Shown here piece after piece: positions 6,696-14,956 of a stretch of 22,794 nt of DNA (position 1 is its first letter; each line of letters starts with the position of its first letter). The position numbers were made by a program, and so were the translations under genes. This DNA is from an uncultured Selenomonadaceae bacterium. GTDB lineage: Bacteria > Bacillota > Negativicutes > Selenomonadales > Selenomonadaceae. The notes beneath the pieces are model-generated. The model saw only the letters and a list, made by a program, of their open reading frames with translations. It made no database searches and was not told where the DNA came from. The DNA is taken from NCBI GenBank assembly GCA_905233965.1, contig CAJOFG010000006.1, positions 1 to 22,794 of the forward strand, given 5' to 3'.

Positions 6696-8016
6696 TGATT
6701 ATGCGACACGAATAATGAGTTACGCACCGGAAATTTCCGGCTTTTATCCTCTGCGTCCCGTGCAAGTTTGGATTATCGATACGCACTTCAACAAGGCAAA
6801 TTCGACGATGATGAATATCGCCGTGCTTTTGAAAATTTCGTCGGAAATTGATATGACGCGGCTGGCGCGGGCGGCTGAAGAATTTTTTAACGCTCACGAT
6901 ATTTTCCGTGTCCGTTTCGTGTTCCATGAACAGACGAGCGATCTTTGCCAGCGTTTCGACGGGGAAATTGCGCCGGTCACGGTCGAAAAAATTTCCGATG
7001 AAGAGTTTGAGGAGCAGAAAAAATTTTTGATGAAACCCTACAAGTTGATTGACAATCCGCTTTACAGGTTCAGACTTTTTGAAACTCCGACGGCAAAATA
7101 TGTTTACCTCGATTTTTATCACGCGATAATGGACGGTATGTCGGTGGCGATTCTTTTTCACCGCGAGATGTACCTCCGCTACAAAGGCAAAAAAAATTCT
7201 CATCAACCGCTCAAGTATGCCGACTATGTTTTGAACGAGTTAAAAGTTTCGCCGGAGGAGTTGGAAACAGGCAACGAATATTGGCGGAATATTTTGGCGG
7301 ACTTCGACGCGAAAAAGCACTTGCCGCCGACCGACATCAAAAGCGAGATTAAGTGGAAGAGCAATCAAGTTTCATCGCCGATAAAAAATATCACGGCAAA
7401 ATATTTTTCCGATTCGACGGGAAAAGATAATCCGGAAATTTTTTTCTTCGCGGCGGCAATGTTGACAATCACGAAATTTACGGGCGCAAAAAATTCGATA
7501 ATGAGCTACGTTCACAACGGGAGAACGACACCTCAGGAAATGCGCTTGACGGGAATAATGATTGATCAAATTCCCGTGCGTTGGGATTTTTCTCCGAATG
7601 AAAGAGTAAAAAATTTTTTGGACGGACTGGAAGAAAAATTTTCGGAGGGTTTGCAACATCGCCGCAGTTTGGGGACGGTTTACCGTGAAGGACTTGAGGA
7701 CGAATGTGCGACGTTTATCTTTCAAAAAAATTTTTATACCTCGTTTGATTTCGGCGATGCGCAGTTGGAAGCCGTCGATATACCGGAGAATGAATTTTCT
7801 GCCGCAGAAAATACGCTTGACATAGAAGTGAATCAGGAGACGGACGGGAGTTTTTATGTTCGTCTGGATTACGACGCGAGCCGATATTCCGAAGGCAAAA
7901 TGAAAAAATTTGCCGAGACTTTTGACGAAATTATTTTGCAAATGCAGGACGAGGAGCGATTGGTTTCGGATATATTGAAAAATTTTTTATCCCCGTCAAA
8001 TGAAAGTATCCGATAA
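6688..8016 (+). CDS. Stand-alone condensation-domain (NRPS C-domain-like) acyltransferase
   Basis: A 442-residue cytosolic protein of the CoA-dependent acyltransferase/condensation superfamily, without adenylation or carrier domains. Visible motifs in family order: YPLRPVQVWII (20-30), FNAHDIFRVRFVF (67-79), active-site YHAIMDG (144-150) in place of HHxxxDG, EYWRNILADF in the linker, and NGRTTP...LTGIMIDQIPVRW resembling the GRxxPG...GxFxNTxPxR element. The second His of the active-site motif (His145) and the Asp-Gly are kept. AGAAGG lies 7 nt before the ATG, and the start overlaps the transporter gene, so translation is probably coupled. No carrier protein is nearby, so the acyl donor and acceptor are unknown; a CoA-dependent O- or N-acyltransferase is as likely as peptide synthesis. 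Confidence 0.82.
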   Translation: MYDDYATRIMSYAPEISGFYPLRPVQVWIIDTHFNKANSTMMNIAVLLKISSEIDMTRLARAAEEFFNAHDIFRVRFVFHEQTSDLCQRFDGEIAPVTVEKISDEEFEEQKKFLMKPYKLIDNPLYRFRLFETPTAKYVYLDFYHAIMDGMSVAILFHREMYLRYKGKKNSHQPLKYADYVLNELKVSPEELETGNEYWRNILADFDAKKHLPPTDIKSEIKWKSNQVSSPIKNITAKYFSDSTGKDNPEIFFFAAAMLTITKFTGAKNSIMSYVHNGRTTPQEMRLTGIMIDQIPVRWDFSPNERVKNFLDGLEEKFSEGLQHRRSLGTVYREGLEDECATFIFQKNFYTSFDFGDAQLEAVDIPENEFSAAENTLDIEVNQETDGSFYVRLDYDASRYSEGKMKKFAETFDEIILQMQDEERLVSDILKNFLSPSNESIR

Positions 8017-8025
8017 AAAAATTTT

Positions 8026-8065
8026 TTCCCCTTGACGAAATTTTTTTTCGGCGGGGAATTTTTTT
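8026..8065 (+). terminator. Intrinsic terminator after the condensation-domain gene
   Basis: An outer CCCC/GGGG stem (8028-8031 with 8053-8056) encloses an inner CGAAA/TTTCG hairpin (8036-8040 with 8046-8050). It is followed by AA and a run of T (8059-8065). It lies 9 nt after the stop of the 2470-8016 run. The rest of the gap to 8204 holds the next promoter and no visible gene. Confidence 0.6.
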
Positions 8066-8119
8066 CGACAAAAATTTTCCGGTTGAATACAAGCCGATAA
8101 AAATTTTCGCCGGCAAAGC

Positions 8120-8148
8120 GTGAAAATTAAACGCTTGTGTTATATAAT
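8120..8148 (+). promoter_or_regulatory. Promoter for the 8205-14241 gene run
   Basis: A perfect -10 TATAAT at 8143-8148, with a moderate -35 (GTGAAA, 8120-8125) 17 nt upstream. It is about 57 nt before the ATG at 8205. A nearby TTGACT (8149-8154) is too close to the downstream TACAAT to pair with it. Confidence 0.55.
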
Positions 8149-8204
8149 TGACTGTGATATTGTACAATCAATTTTGAAATAAAAATTTCTTTGGAGGTGT
8201 CGGC

Positions 8205-9308
8205 ATGGCTGATACATCGGTCAGTTATAAATGTCCGAATTGCGGCGCACCGCTCAGTTTTATTCCGGGTCACGAAAAAGTTACCTGCGAATATTGCGGA
8301 ACGGAATTTGAAGTCGCCGCGATTGAAGAAATGTTTCGCGCAAAAAATGAAATGGCGACGAAAGCGCAAGAGGAACGCGAATCAAAATGGGACATCGAAA
8401 ATGCCGGAGACGAATGGACTTCGGAAGAGGCGGCAATTTTAAAAGCGTTCACCTGTTCGAGTTGCGGCGCGGAAATTGTTTGCGACGAAAATACAATGGC
8501 AACCGAATGTGTTTACTGCGGAAACCCGACGATGATTCCGAAAAGATTTGAAGGAAGTTTGAAACCGGATTTGGTCATTCCGTTCAAGAAAACGAAACAG
8601 GACGCGGTCGCCGCGCTGAAAGAATTTTACAAAGGTCATTTGCTCCTGCCGAACAACTTCACCGCAAATAACCGGGTCGAAGCGATTCAACCGATGTATG
8701 TTCCTTTCTGGCTGTTCGATTCGTCCGTCGATGCGCAAGCTGATTTTCGCGCAGAAAAAATTCACAGGTACGAAACGGCAAGCGAAATTGTAACCGAGAC
8801 GCAAGTTTTCAGTTGCCGACGCGCCGGAAAAATGAGTTTTGAAAAAATTCCGGCGGACGGCAGCAAAAAAATGGACGACGCTTACATGGAAAGTATCGAG
8901 CCGTTCAATTATTCCGATCTTGTCGAGTTCAATACCGGTTATCTTGCCGGCTACCTTGCGGACAAGTACGACGTGAGCGCGGAAGAATGTACTGCACGAG
9001 CCGATAACCGGGTGAAAAACAGTGCGCTTGATGTTTTGCAGGACACCGTGAAAAATTTTGACACTTGCACGTTGCAGGATTCGGCGGTTATAAAAGATGT
9101 GGGAAAAGTTCTTTACGCGATGGTTCCCGTTTGGATTTTGACGACGCGCTACGACAACAAACCATACACTTTCATGATGAACGGGCAGACCGGCAAAGTT
9201 GTCGGCTCTCTCCCTTACGACAAGACGAAGGCTCTTTTGTATCCGGGAATTTGCGCTCTGATTTCCGTTCCGATACTTTACTTTATCCTGAAAATATTTT
9301 TGACTTGA
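8205..9308 (+). CDS. Zinc-ribbon (TFIIB-type) protein with C-terminal membrane anchor
   Basis: A 367-residue protein with two CxxC...CxxC zinc ribbons: Cys10/13/28/31 (YKCPNCGAPL ... CEYCG) and Cys84/87/102/105 (FTCSSCGAEI ... CVYCGNP). They are followed by a long globular part rich in aromatic and acidic residues (VEAIQPMYVPFWLFD; VLYAMVPVWILTTRYDNKPYTFMMNGQTGKVVG). One hydrophobic helix near the C-terminus (about 345-366) suggests a tail-anchored protein facing the cytoplasm. Proteins of this kind are common in Bacillota; the zinc ribbon alone sometimes earns a misleading replication or helicase label. Function is unknown. GGAGGT lies 6 nt upstream of the ATG. It leads the run with a glycosyltransferase, sufS, sufU and priA. 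Confidence 0.78.
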   Translation: MADTSVSYKCPNCGAPLSFIPGHEKVTCEYCGTEFEVAAIEEMFRAKNEMATKAQEERESKWDIENAGDEWTSEEAAILKAFTCSSCGAEIVCDENTMATECVYCGNPTMIPKRFEGSLKPDLVIPFKKTKQDAVAALKEFYKGHLLLPNNFTANNRVEAIQPMYVPFWLFDSSVDAQADFRAEKIHRYETASEIVTETQVFSCRRAGKMSFEKIPADGSKKMDDAYMESIEPFNYSDLVEFNTGYLAGYLADKYDVSAEECTARADNRVKNSALDVLQDTVKNFDTCTLQDSAVIKDVGKVLYAMVPVWILTTRYDNKPYTFMMNGQTGKVVGSLPYDKTKALLYPGICALISVPILYFILKIFLT

Positions 9309-9321
9309 AAGAAGTTTTCAC

Positions 9322-10362
9322 ATGGCGAAATTTAAAACCGCACGCAAAAAAAATAAATTGAAAATTTCCGCCTGTTACATTGTCAAAAACAATGCAGCCG
9401 AGTTGGAAATTTCTTTGCGCAGTATGAAAAAATTTGTTGACGAAATTATTGTGACGGATACCGGTTCGACGGACGACACCGTTAAGGTTGCGGAAAAATT
9501 CGGCGCGAAAATTTTTCATTACGCATGGAATGACGATTTCGCCGCCGCGAGAAATTTTGCCCTGTCGAACGTTTCCGGCGATTGGATAATTTTTTTGGAC
9601 GCGGACGAATTTTTTACAAACCTTACCGCGAAAAATATTCGTCCCGCCATCGAACGCGTCGCGCAACACAAAAAAAATGCGCTCCTCATAAATTTGGTGA
9701 ACATCGACACGGACAACGGCAATAAAATTCTGGACGATACTTATTGCCTGAGAATTTTTAAAAATTTGCCGGGACTTCACTACGTCGGCAAAATTCACGA
9801 GGAACTGCGCGTTGACGACAAAAATATTTCCGGCATTATTTTTGTTCCGCCGGACGTTTTGCAAATTTATCACACCGGTTATTCGACTTCGTTAAGCCGG
9901 GAGAAGGCGGAGCGAAATTTGAAAATGTTGCTTGCCGAGTTGGAGGAAACGAACGAGCCGCAGAGAATTTACGGTTACATTGCCGAATGTTACGACGGCT
10001 TAAATGATGTTGCGAACGCGGAAAAATTTGCGCGGCTTGACATCGAGTCCGGGAAAAAGCAGACGACTTTTGAAAGCACTTCATACCGGATAATTTTAAA
10101 AATTTTGGCGCGTGATTCCGCCCGTGCGGACGAGAGAAAAATTTTTGCGGAAAGAGCCGTCGAAGATTTTCCGAATATGCCGGAATTTATCGCGGAGCTT
10201 GCCGAATGTCACGCCGTCGCCGGAAATTTCAAAAAGGCGATTGAAGCGGGCGAAACGGCTTTAAAAAAATTTGCGGGGTACCGGGAAACCGAGCCGACTA
10301 CTTTTGACGCGGAGAACGCAAAATTTTTGGAGCAGAGAATAAAAATTTGGTCGGCAATGTGA
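9322..10362 (+). CDS. Family 2 glycosyltransferase with C-terminal TPR-like repeats
   Basis: A 346-residue cytosolic enzyme expected to transfer a sugar from a nucleotide-sugar donor. The GT-A domain is at about 13-200: ISACYIVKNNAAELEISLRS, IIVTDTGSTDDT (42-53), the AAARNFAL helix, and the DADEF metal/donor motif (93-97) with FKNLPGLHYVGKIHEEL downstream. Residues about 215-335 are helical repeats of TPR type (for example AELAECHAVAGNFKKAIEAG). The same GT2-TPR architecture is frequent in Bacillota, including enzymes that glycosylate peptides or proteins, but the acceptor cannot be told here. The start is ATG with a GAAAGAAG site about 7 nt upstream, 13 nt after the previous gene. No signal peptide or membrane helix is present. 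Confidence 0.88.
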   Translation: MAKFKTARKKNKLKISACYIVKNNAAELEISLRSMKKFVDEIIVTDTGSTDDTVKVAEKFGAKIFHYAWNDDFAAARNFALSNVSGDWIIFLDADEFFTNLTAKNIRPAIERVAQHKKNALLINLVNIDTDNGNKILDDTYCLRIFKNLPGLHYVGKIHEELRVDDKNISGIIFVPPDVLQIYHTGYSTSLSREKAERNLKMLLAELEETNEPQRIYGYIAECYDGLNDVANAEKFARLDIESGKKQTTFESTSYRIILKILARDSARADERKIFAERAVEDFPNMPEFIAELAECHAVAGNFKKAIEAGETALKKFAGYRETEPTTFDAENAKFLEQRIKIWSAM

Positions 10363-10394
10363 ATTTGTCGAAAATTATTTTGGGAGGTCGTTAC

Positions 10395-10799
10395 ATGACC
10401 GAAAATAAATTTTTGAAAGATTTCCCGATACTTTTCCGGAAAGTTGACGGAAAAAATTTTTCCTACCTTGACAACAGCGCGACGACTCAAAAACCGGAAA
10501 GCGTTGTCCGGGCGATTTGCGGCTATTACGGCGGTTGCAACGCGAATCCTCATCGCGGGGTTTACGAGCTCAGCGTGAAGGCGACGAAAATTTACGAGGA
10601 CACGCGGGAGAAAGTAAAAAGATTTATCAACGCGAAGAGTGCCGCCGAAATTATTTTCACCAAGAACGCGACGGAGTCCCTGAACTTAATCGCGCAAAGT
10701 TACGGCTTGCAAAATCGGTCGCGTAAAATTCGTCTGTCTGCGGAGCGATGTCGAACGGGTGAGTGTCGTTCCAAACGTCGGCGACCGGCGCGAAATTGA
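10395..10799 (+). pseudogene. sufS: SufS cysteine desulfurase, 5' half (frame broken near 10711-10762)
   Basis: SufS removes sulfur from cysteine with PLP and passes it to SufU for Fe-S cluster assembly. A good start (ATG 10395, GGAGG 7 nt upstream) opens the normal N-terminus: FPILFRKVDGKNFSYLDNSATTQKP, NPHRGVYELS, and IIFTKNATESLNLIAQSYG. After about residue 108 the translation becomes Arg-rich nonsense and stops at TGA 10797-10799. In the family this point should carry GDEIV.S..EHHSN.VPWQ, including the PLP-stacking His. Here LSAE (about 10729-10740) is still recognisable, but the two His codons and what follows are lost. Comparison with the usual spacing implies a net loss of about 16 nt. 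Sequencing or assembly error is possible. The rest of the gene continues in another frame from 10763. Confidence 0.75.
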
Positions 10800-11605
10800 A
10801 TTACGTTTACCTTGAACCGGACGGAAATTTATCCGAAAAAGATATTTCCGAAAAGTTGACGGAGCGAACGAAAATTTTTGCCGTCACTCAAATTTCAAAT
10901 GTTCTCGGCTTGAAAAACGACGTTAAAAAATTTGCGGCGAAGGCTCACGAAGTCGGCGCAAAAATCGTTGTTGACGGTTCGCAGTCCGTGCCGCACATTC
11001 CGGTTGACGTTCAAGACCTCGACGCAGATTTTTTGGTCTTTTCCGCTCACAAAATGCTCGGACCGATGGGCATCGGAATTTTGTACGGCAAAAAAAATAT
11101 TTTGGAAAATATGCAACCGTTTTTGACCGGCGGCGATATGATAGAGTACGTCACGGAGCAGGAAACGACTTTCGCCGAACTCCCGAACAAATTCGAGGCG
11201 GGAACTCAAAACGTCGGCGGCGCGGCGGGATTGAGTGCGGCGATTGATTATATAAATTCCGTAGGATTCGATGAAATTGAACGGACGGAAAAATTTTTGA
11301 CGGAGTACGCGATTTCCGAACTGAAAAAAATTCCTTACGTCGAATTGTACGGTTGCGAGCCGGAAAATAAAATCGGGATTATTTCCTTCAACATTAAAGA
11401 CGTTCACCCGCACGACGTTGCAACGATTCTGGACGCGGAAGGTGTCGCGATTCGCGCCGGGCATCATTGCGCGCAACCGTTGACGAAATATTTGGGACAG
11501 ATTGCAACCTGCCGGGCGAGTTTTTATCTTTACAACACGCCGGAAGATGTCGAAAGACTTGTCGCGGCGATTAAAAAAGTCAGAGGAGTAATGAAAATTG
11601 CTTGA
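10763..11605 (+). pseudogene. sufS: SufS cysteine desulfurase, 3' half (frame +2 relative to 5' half)
   Basis: The C-terminal two thirds of SufS read cleanly from about 10763: TGAKLNYVYLEPDG, VTQISNVLGL, VVDGSQSVPH (PLP Asp), FSAHKMLGPMGIG (Schiff-base Lys), FEAGTQNVGGAAG, RAGHHCAQPL (catalytic Cys loop). Purifying selection seems intact here. A TGA at 10760-10762 directly precedes the nominal GTG, so this frame cannot join the 5' half without a frameshift, and there is no good ribosome binding site for separate translation. The 3' end overlaps the sufU start by 8 nt, which argues that the locus is, or recently was, a working sufS-sufU pair. Whether the break is biological or an error must be settled from reads. 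Confidence 0.78.
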
Positions 11606-12026
11606 TGAAATTTACACGGAATTGATTGCCGAACACAGCCGCTCCGGAGAAAATCGGCGCAGTTTAAAAAATCCGACGGTCAAAGAGCGCGGACACAATC
11701 CGAGTTGCGGCGACGATATAACTTTGGAATTGGAAATTTCCGGCGACAAAATTAAAGATGCGGCATTCACCGGGACGGGTTGCGCGATTTCCCAAGCGTC
11801 AACCGACATGATGATTGAATTATTGCGCGGAAAAAAAGTTGACGACGCGAAGAAACTTGCCGAACTTTTTATCGCGATGATTAAAGGCGAAGTTACCGAC
11901 GATTCCGAGTTGGAACTTCTTGACGAGGCGGCGGCGTTGAAAAATATTTCGACGATGCCGGCGCGTGTCAAGTGCGCGACTTTGGCATGGCATACGGTGA
12001 TAACCGCCTTGCCGGACGAAAAATAA
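11598..12026 (+). CDS. sufU: SufU, zinc-dependent sulfur acceptor / Fe-S assembly protein
   Basis: SufU accepts persulfide sulfur from SufS in Bacillota and Actinomycetota. 142 residues. The zinc/sulfur site is complete: Cys37 and Asp39 (NPSCGDD), Cys62 (GTGCAIS) and Cys126 (VKCATLAW). The SufU-specific insertion relative to IscU (MIELLRGKKVDDAKKLAELFIAMIKG) is present. The start is TTG at 11598, inside the sufS 3' end, with AGGAG 9 nt upstream, so it is probably coupled to sufS translation. sufB, sufC and sufD are not in the window, unlike the common sufCDSUB order. Confidence 0.94.
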   Translation: MLDEIYTELIAEHSRSGENRRSLKNPTVKERGHNPSCGDDITLELEISGDKIKDAAFTGTGCAISQASTDMMIELLRGKKVDDAKKLAELFIAMIKGEVTDDSELELLDEAAALKNISTMPARVKCATLAWHTVITALPDEK

Positions 12027-12042
12027 TTTGGAGGAAAAAAAT

Positions 12043-14241
12043 TTGCTTGTTGCGGAAATTTGTGCAAACGTGCAAACGAAAACCATAAATAAAAATTTTT
12101 CATACGCCGTTCCCGAACGGCTTAATTTTTTGCGCGAAGGTTGGCGCGTGATGATTCCGTTCGGCGGTCGCAAAGTTGACGGCTTTATAATGAGTGTCCG
12201 GGAAGTCGAAGAGCCGGAAAAAATTTTCGACTTCGCGCTGAAAGAAATTTCCGAGCCGATCGACGACGAAGCGTGGTTCACTCCGGAAATGATGAAAGCG
12301 GCGGCGTGGATTTCCGACTTCTACCTTTGCCCGCTCTCTCAATCAATGTCGCTGTTCATGCCGGGCAGACGCGGCAGAAAAATTTCGCCGGTGTTCGAGA
12401 AAATTTACAGACCGGCCGGATTTTTTTCGGAGGAAGATTTCAAACGTTCGCCGGCAAAATTGAAGTTGCTGAAACTTCTGGACGAGAAAAAAGAACTCCG
12501 GCAACACGAATTGACGGAGTTAAAAATTGCTTCGGCGACGGTGAAAAGTTTAATCGACGCCGGATTTGTTTCCGTCGAGTTGCGGCGGGTTCTCCGTGAC
12601 AGTTACGCAGACCTTCGCGCCGAATCGAAACCGGTCGAATTGACGGAGGAACAAAATTTTGCGGTCGCGTCGGTGAAAAAAATTCTTGAGCAAAAAATTT
12701 TTCAAGGCTTTTTGTTGCACGGAGTAACCGGCTCCGGAAAAACTCAAGTTTATATCGAACTTACAAAAATTGTTCGTCGGCTGGGAAGGCGGGCAATAAT
12801 TTTGGTGCCGGAAATTTCTTTGACCGGGCAAATCGTTTACAATTTCAAAGCGCATTTTCCGGACGTTGCGGTTATTCACAGCCGGCTGAGCGTCGCGGAG
12901 CGCAGTGACGTTTTCCACAAAATTCGGAGCGGGGAAGTCGGCGTTGTCATCGGTGCGCGTTCGGCTCTGTTCACGCCGGTTGACAACGTGGGTTTAATCG
13001 TCATGGACGAGGAGCAGGATTTTTCTTACAAGCAGGACGAGTCGCCGCGTTATCATGCCCGGATTGTTGCGGAGGAGTTTGCAAAAATTCACGGGGCGAC
13101 AATAATTTTCGGATCAGCCACGCCAAGTTTGGAAAGTTATTACCGGGCGCGAAAAGGCGAATTAATTTACCTGAAACTGCCGCACAGAATTTTTAATCGC
13201 GCTTTGCCGGAAGTTCAATGCGTCGATATGCGGCAAGAGTTGAAAACCGGGAACAGAAATGTTTTGAGCCGGGCGTTAAAAAATTTGTTGGAAGAAACTT
13301 TGCAAAAAAATCAGCAGTCGATTTTACTTTTGAACCGGCGCGGCTATTCGACTTTCGTTATGTGCCGGGCTTGCGGTGAAGTCGTTAAGTGTCCGGATTG
13401 CGGTATGCCGATGACTTATCACGCGGACGGAAAATTAAAATGTCATCACTGCGACATTGAGGAAACGCCGCCGGAAATTTGCCCGAAGTGCGGGAGCAAG
13501 TATATAAAATATTTCGGGACGGGAACGCAGAAGTTGGAGCAGAGTTTGAAACTCACTTTGCCGGACGCAAAAATTTTGCGAATGGACAGAGATTCGACGA
13601 GCCAAAAATTCGGGCACAGAAAAATTTTGAATGCGTTCGGGCGCGGCGAGTACGATATTTTATTCGGCACTCAAATGGTCGCGAAAGGACATGACATTCA
13701 CAACGTGACGGCGGTCGGAATTTTGAGCGCGGACTCTTCGCTGAACTTTCCGGATTTCCGGGCGGCTGAACATTGTTTTATTTTGATAACGCAGGCGGCG
13801 GGACGTGCCGGCAGAGCGGATTTACCGGGAAAAGTCATCGTCCAGGCGTACAATCCGGACGCGCCGGCCGTCGTTTTCGGTTGCGCGCAGGATTACGAAA
13901 ATTTTTGCCGCGCCGAACTTCCGAACAGAAAAAATTTTTTCTTCCCTCCGTATTGCCGGCTGATAAAACTTTTGTTCATGTCCGAAGATGAAACAGCGGC
14001 GAAGGAGAACGCAAAAAAAACAGTCGCCGCCTTTCGTGACGAGGTGAAAAAAAATTCCGATGCCCGTCACGAAATTTGGGGACCGATTCCCGCGATAATT
14101 GCAAACTTGCGCGGCGTTTATCGTTTCGTCGTGCTGATTAAAACTCAAGACTTGAACGCCGTAAAAAAATTTATGCGCGCTCACGATTTGCAAAAACTTC
14201 CGGACGTTCAAATTGACATTGATCCGACTTCAACCGGTTGA
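12043..14241 (+). CDS. priA: PriA, primosomal replication-restart helicase
   Basis: A 3'-5' DNA helicase that recognises stalled forks and reloads the replisome; about 732 residues. An N-terminal 3'-binding domain (about 1-100) and winged-helix region precede the helicase core: Walker A GVTGSGKTQVY (about 227-237), DEEQ Walker B (322-325; most PriA have DEEH), FGSATPSLES (356-365). An eight-Cys zinc insertion follows (Cys at about 441, 444, 450, 453, 467, 470, 480, 483), then GTQMVAKGHD and QAAGRAGR of helicase motifs V and VI. TTG at 12043 is preferred over TTG 12028 because GGAGG (12030-12034) lies 8 nt before it. It follows sufU by 16 nt. No terminator is obvious after it. Confidence 0.95.
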   Translation: MLVAEICANVQTKTINKNFSYAVPERLNFLREGWRVMIPFGGRKVDGFIMSVREVEEPEKIFDFALKEISEPIDDEAWFTPEMMKAAAWISDFYLCPLSQSMSLFMPGRRGRKISPVFEKIYRPAGFFSEEDFKRSPAKLKLLKLLDEKKELRQHELTELKIASATVKSLIDAGFVSVELRRVLRDSYADLRAESKPVELTEEQNFAVASVKKILEQKIFQGFLLHGVTGSGKTQVYIELTKIVRRLGRRAIILVPEISLTGQIVYNFKAHFPDVAVIHSRLSVAERSDVFHKIRSGEVGVVIGARSALFTPVDNVGLIVMDEEQDFSYKQDESPRYHARIVAEEFAKIHGATIIFGSATPSLESYYRARKGELIYLKLPHRIFNRALPEVQCVDMRQELKTGNRNVLSRALKNLLEETLQKNQQSILLLNRRGYSTFVMCRACGEVVKCPDCGMPMTYHADGKLKCHHCDIEETPPEICPKCGSKYIKYFGTGTQKLEQSLKLTLPDAKILRMDRDSTSQKFGHRKILNAFGRGEYDILFGTQMVAKGHDIHNVTAVGILSADSSLNFPDFRAAEHCFILITQAAGRAGRADLPGKVIVQAYNPDAPAVVFGCAQDYENFCRAELPNRKNFFFPPYCRLIKLLFMSEDETAAKENAKKTVAAFRDEVKKNSDARHEIWGPIPAIIANLRGVYRFVVLIKTQDLNAVKKFMRAHDLQKLPDVQIDIDPTSTG

Positions 14242-14265
14242 AAAATTTTTCGTTTGAAAATAATC

Positions 14266-14292
14266 TTGACTTTTTGTCCAATTAGTGATAAT
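14266..14292 (+). promoter_or_regulatory. Sigma-A-like promoter for grpE-dnaK-dnaJ
   Basis: TTGACT (14266-14271) and GATAAT (14287-14292), spacer 15 nt, placed in the priA-grpE gap. Transcription would start near 14299, just before the AGGGG site of the chosen grpE TTG. The gap shows no CIRCE inverted repeat (TTAGCACTC-N9-GAGTGCTAA) and no tandem CtsR heptad. Confidence 0.55.
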
Positions 14293-14323
14293 GTACGCTC
14301 ATCAAATAAAAGGGGCTGATGAA

Positions 14324-14929
14324 TTGGAGGACGGAAAAAAAATTACGATAAACAATGAGGACGGCGACAGCGCGGAAATAAATTTCAACCTGTCAGCCGA
14401 CGGAGAAATAAATTCGGAGGAAGAAAATCAAACGCAACCGGAAAATCAACCGGAAGGAACTTTCGACTTCGACGGTGCGATAAAAAATTTACAGTCGGAG
14501 CTTGCCGCGAAGAATGAAAGAATTTTGAGATTGCAAGCCGACTTCGACAATTTCCGGAAACGCACGGCGAAAGAAAAGATCGAATTGCGTGCGATGATCG
14601 AACAGGAAATTTTAACCGACCTGCTCCCGCTCCTCGACAATCTCGGCAGAGCGTCGGCGGCGGCAGAGGACGAAAATTCCGACACCGAAACGGTTCGCAA
14701 AGGCTTGGAGATGATTAACCGGGAAACTGTCAACGCGATGACGCGTCACGGCTTGGAAGTTATCGACACGGAAAATAAAATGTTCGACCCGAATTTTCAT
14801 CAAGCCGTCGGCACCGTTCAAGACGCGGAGAAAGAGGACGGCGCGATTGCCGCAGAATTTCAACGCGGTTACACCGTTCGCGGCAAAGTCATTCGTCCCG
14901 CGATGGTTCAAGTGGTAAACAATTCTTAA
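14324..14929 (+). CDS. grpE: GrpE, nucleotide-exchange factor of DnaK
   Basis: Releases ADP from DnaK to reset the Hsp70 cycle; acts as a dimer. About 201 residues. The N-terminus is acidic and disordered (EDGDSAEINFNLSADGEINSEEENQ), followed by the long dimer helix (LQSELAAKNERILRLQADFDNFRKRTAKEK), the four-helix segment (LLPLLDNLGRA...GLEMINRETVNAMTRHGLEVID) and the beta-wing ending in FQRGYTVRGKVIRPAMVQVV. TTG at 14324 is preferred: AGGGG lies 8 nt upstream, whereas the earlier GTG (14285) and ATG (14291) overlap the promoter. It is followed by dnaK after 27 nt. hrcA, often first in such operons, is not present. Confidence 0.93.
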   Translation: MEDGKKITINNEDGDSAEINFNLSADGEINSEEENQTQPENQPEGTFDFDGAIKNLQSELAAKNERILRLQADFDNFRKRTAKEKIELRAMIEQEILTDLLPLLDNLGRASAAAEDENSDTETVRKGLEMINRETVNAMTRHGLEVIDTENKMFDPNFHQAVGTVQDAEKEDGAIAAEFQRGYTVRGKVIRPAMVQVVNNS

Positions 14930-14956
14930 TTTAAAATTTAATTGGAGGAAAAAATT

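Noticed and set aside
6592..7206. 204-codon minus-strand frame opposite the condensation gene
   Set aside because: No recognisable motif and no ribosome binding site, and it spans the junction of two well-supported plus-strand genes.
8205..8520. Zinc-ribbon protein as a helicase or primosomal protein
   Set aside because: Only the zinc-ribbon motif is shared; there is no Walker motif, and the true PriA is at 12043-14241.
10711..10790. Micro-inversion in sufS between 7-bp inverted copies CGGTCGC and GCGACCG
   Set aside because: Inverting the segment on paper does not restore the SufS frame or the EHHSN motif. The antisense reading is open, but antisense openness is common throughout this window.
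10895..11476. Long minus-strand open frame opposite sufS
   Set aside because: Antisense shadow: Arg/Asn/Phe-rich with no domain, while the plus strand is a clearly conserved SufS sequence.
14242..14323. CIRCE or CtsR heat-shock operator upstream of grpE
   Set aside because: No TTAGCACTC-N9-GAGTGCTAA repeat and at most one half of a CtsR-like box is present.
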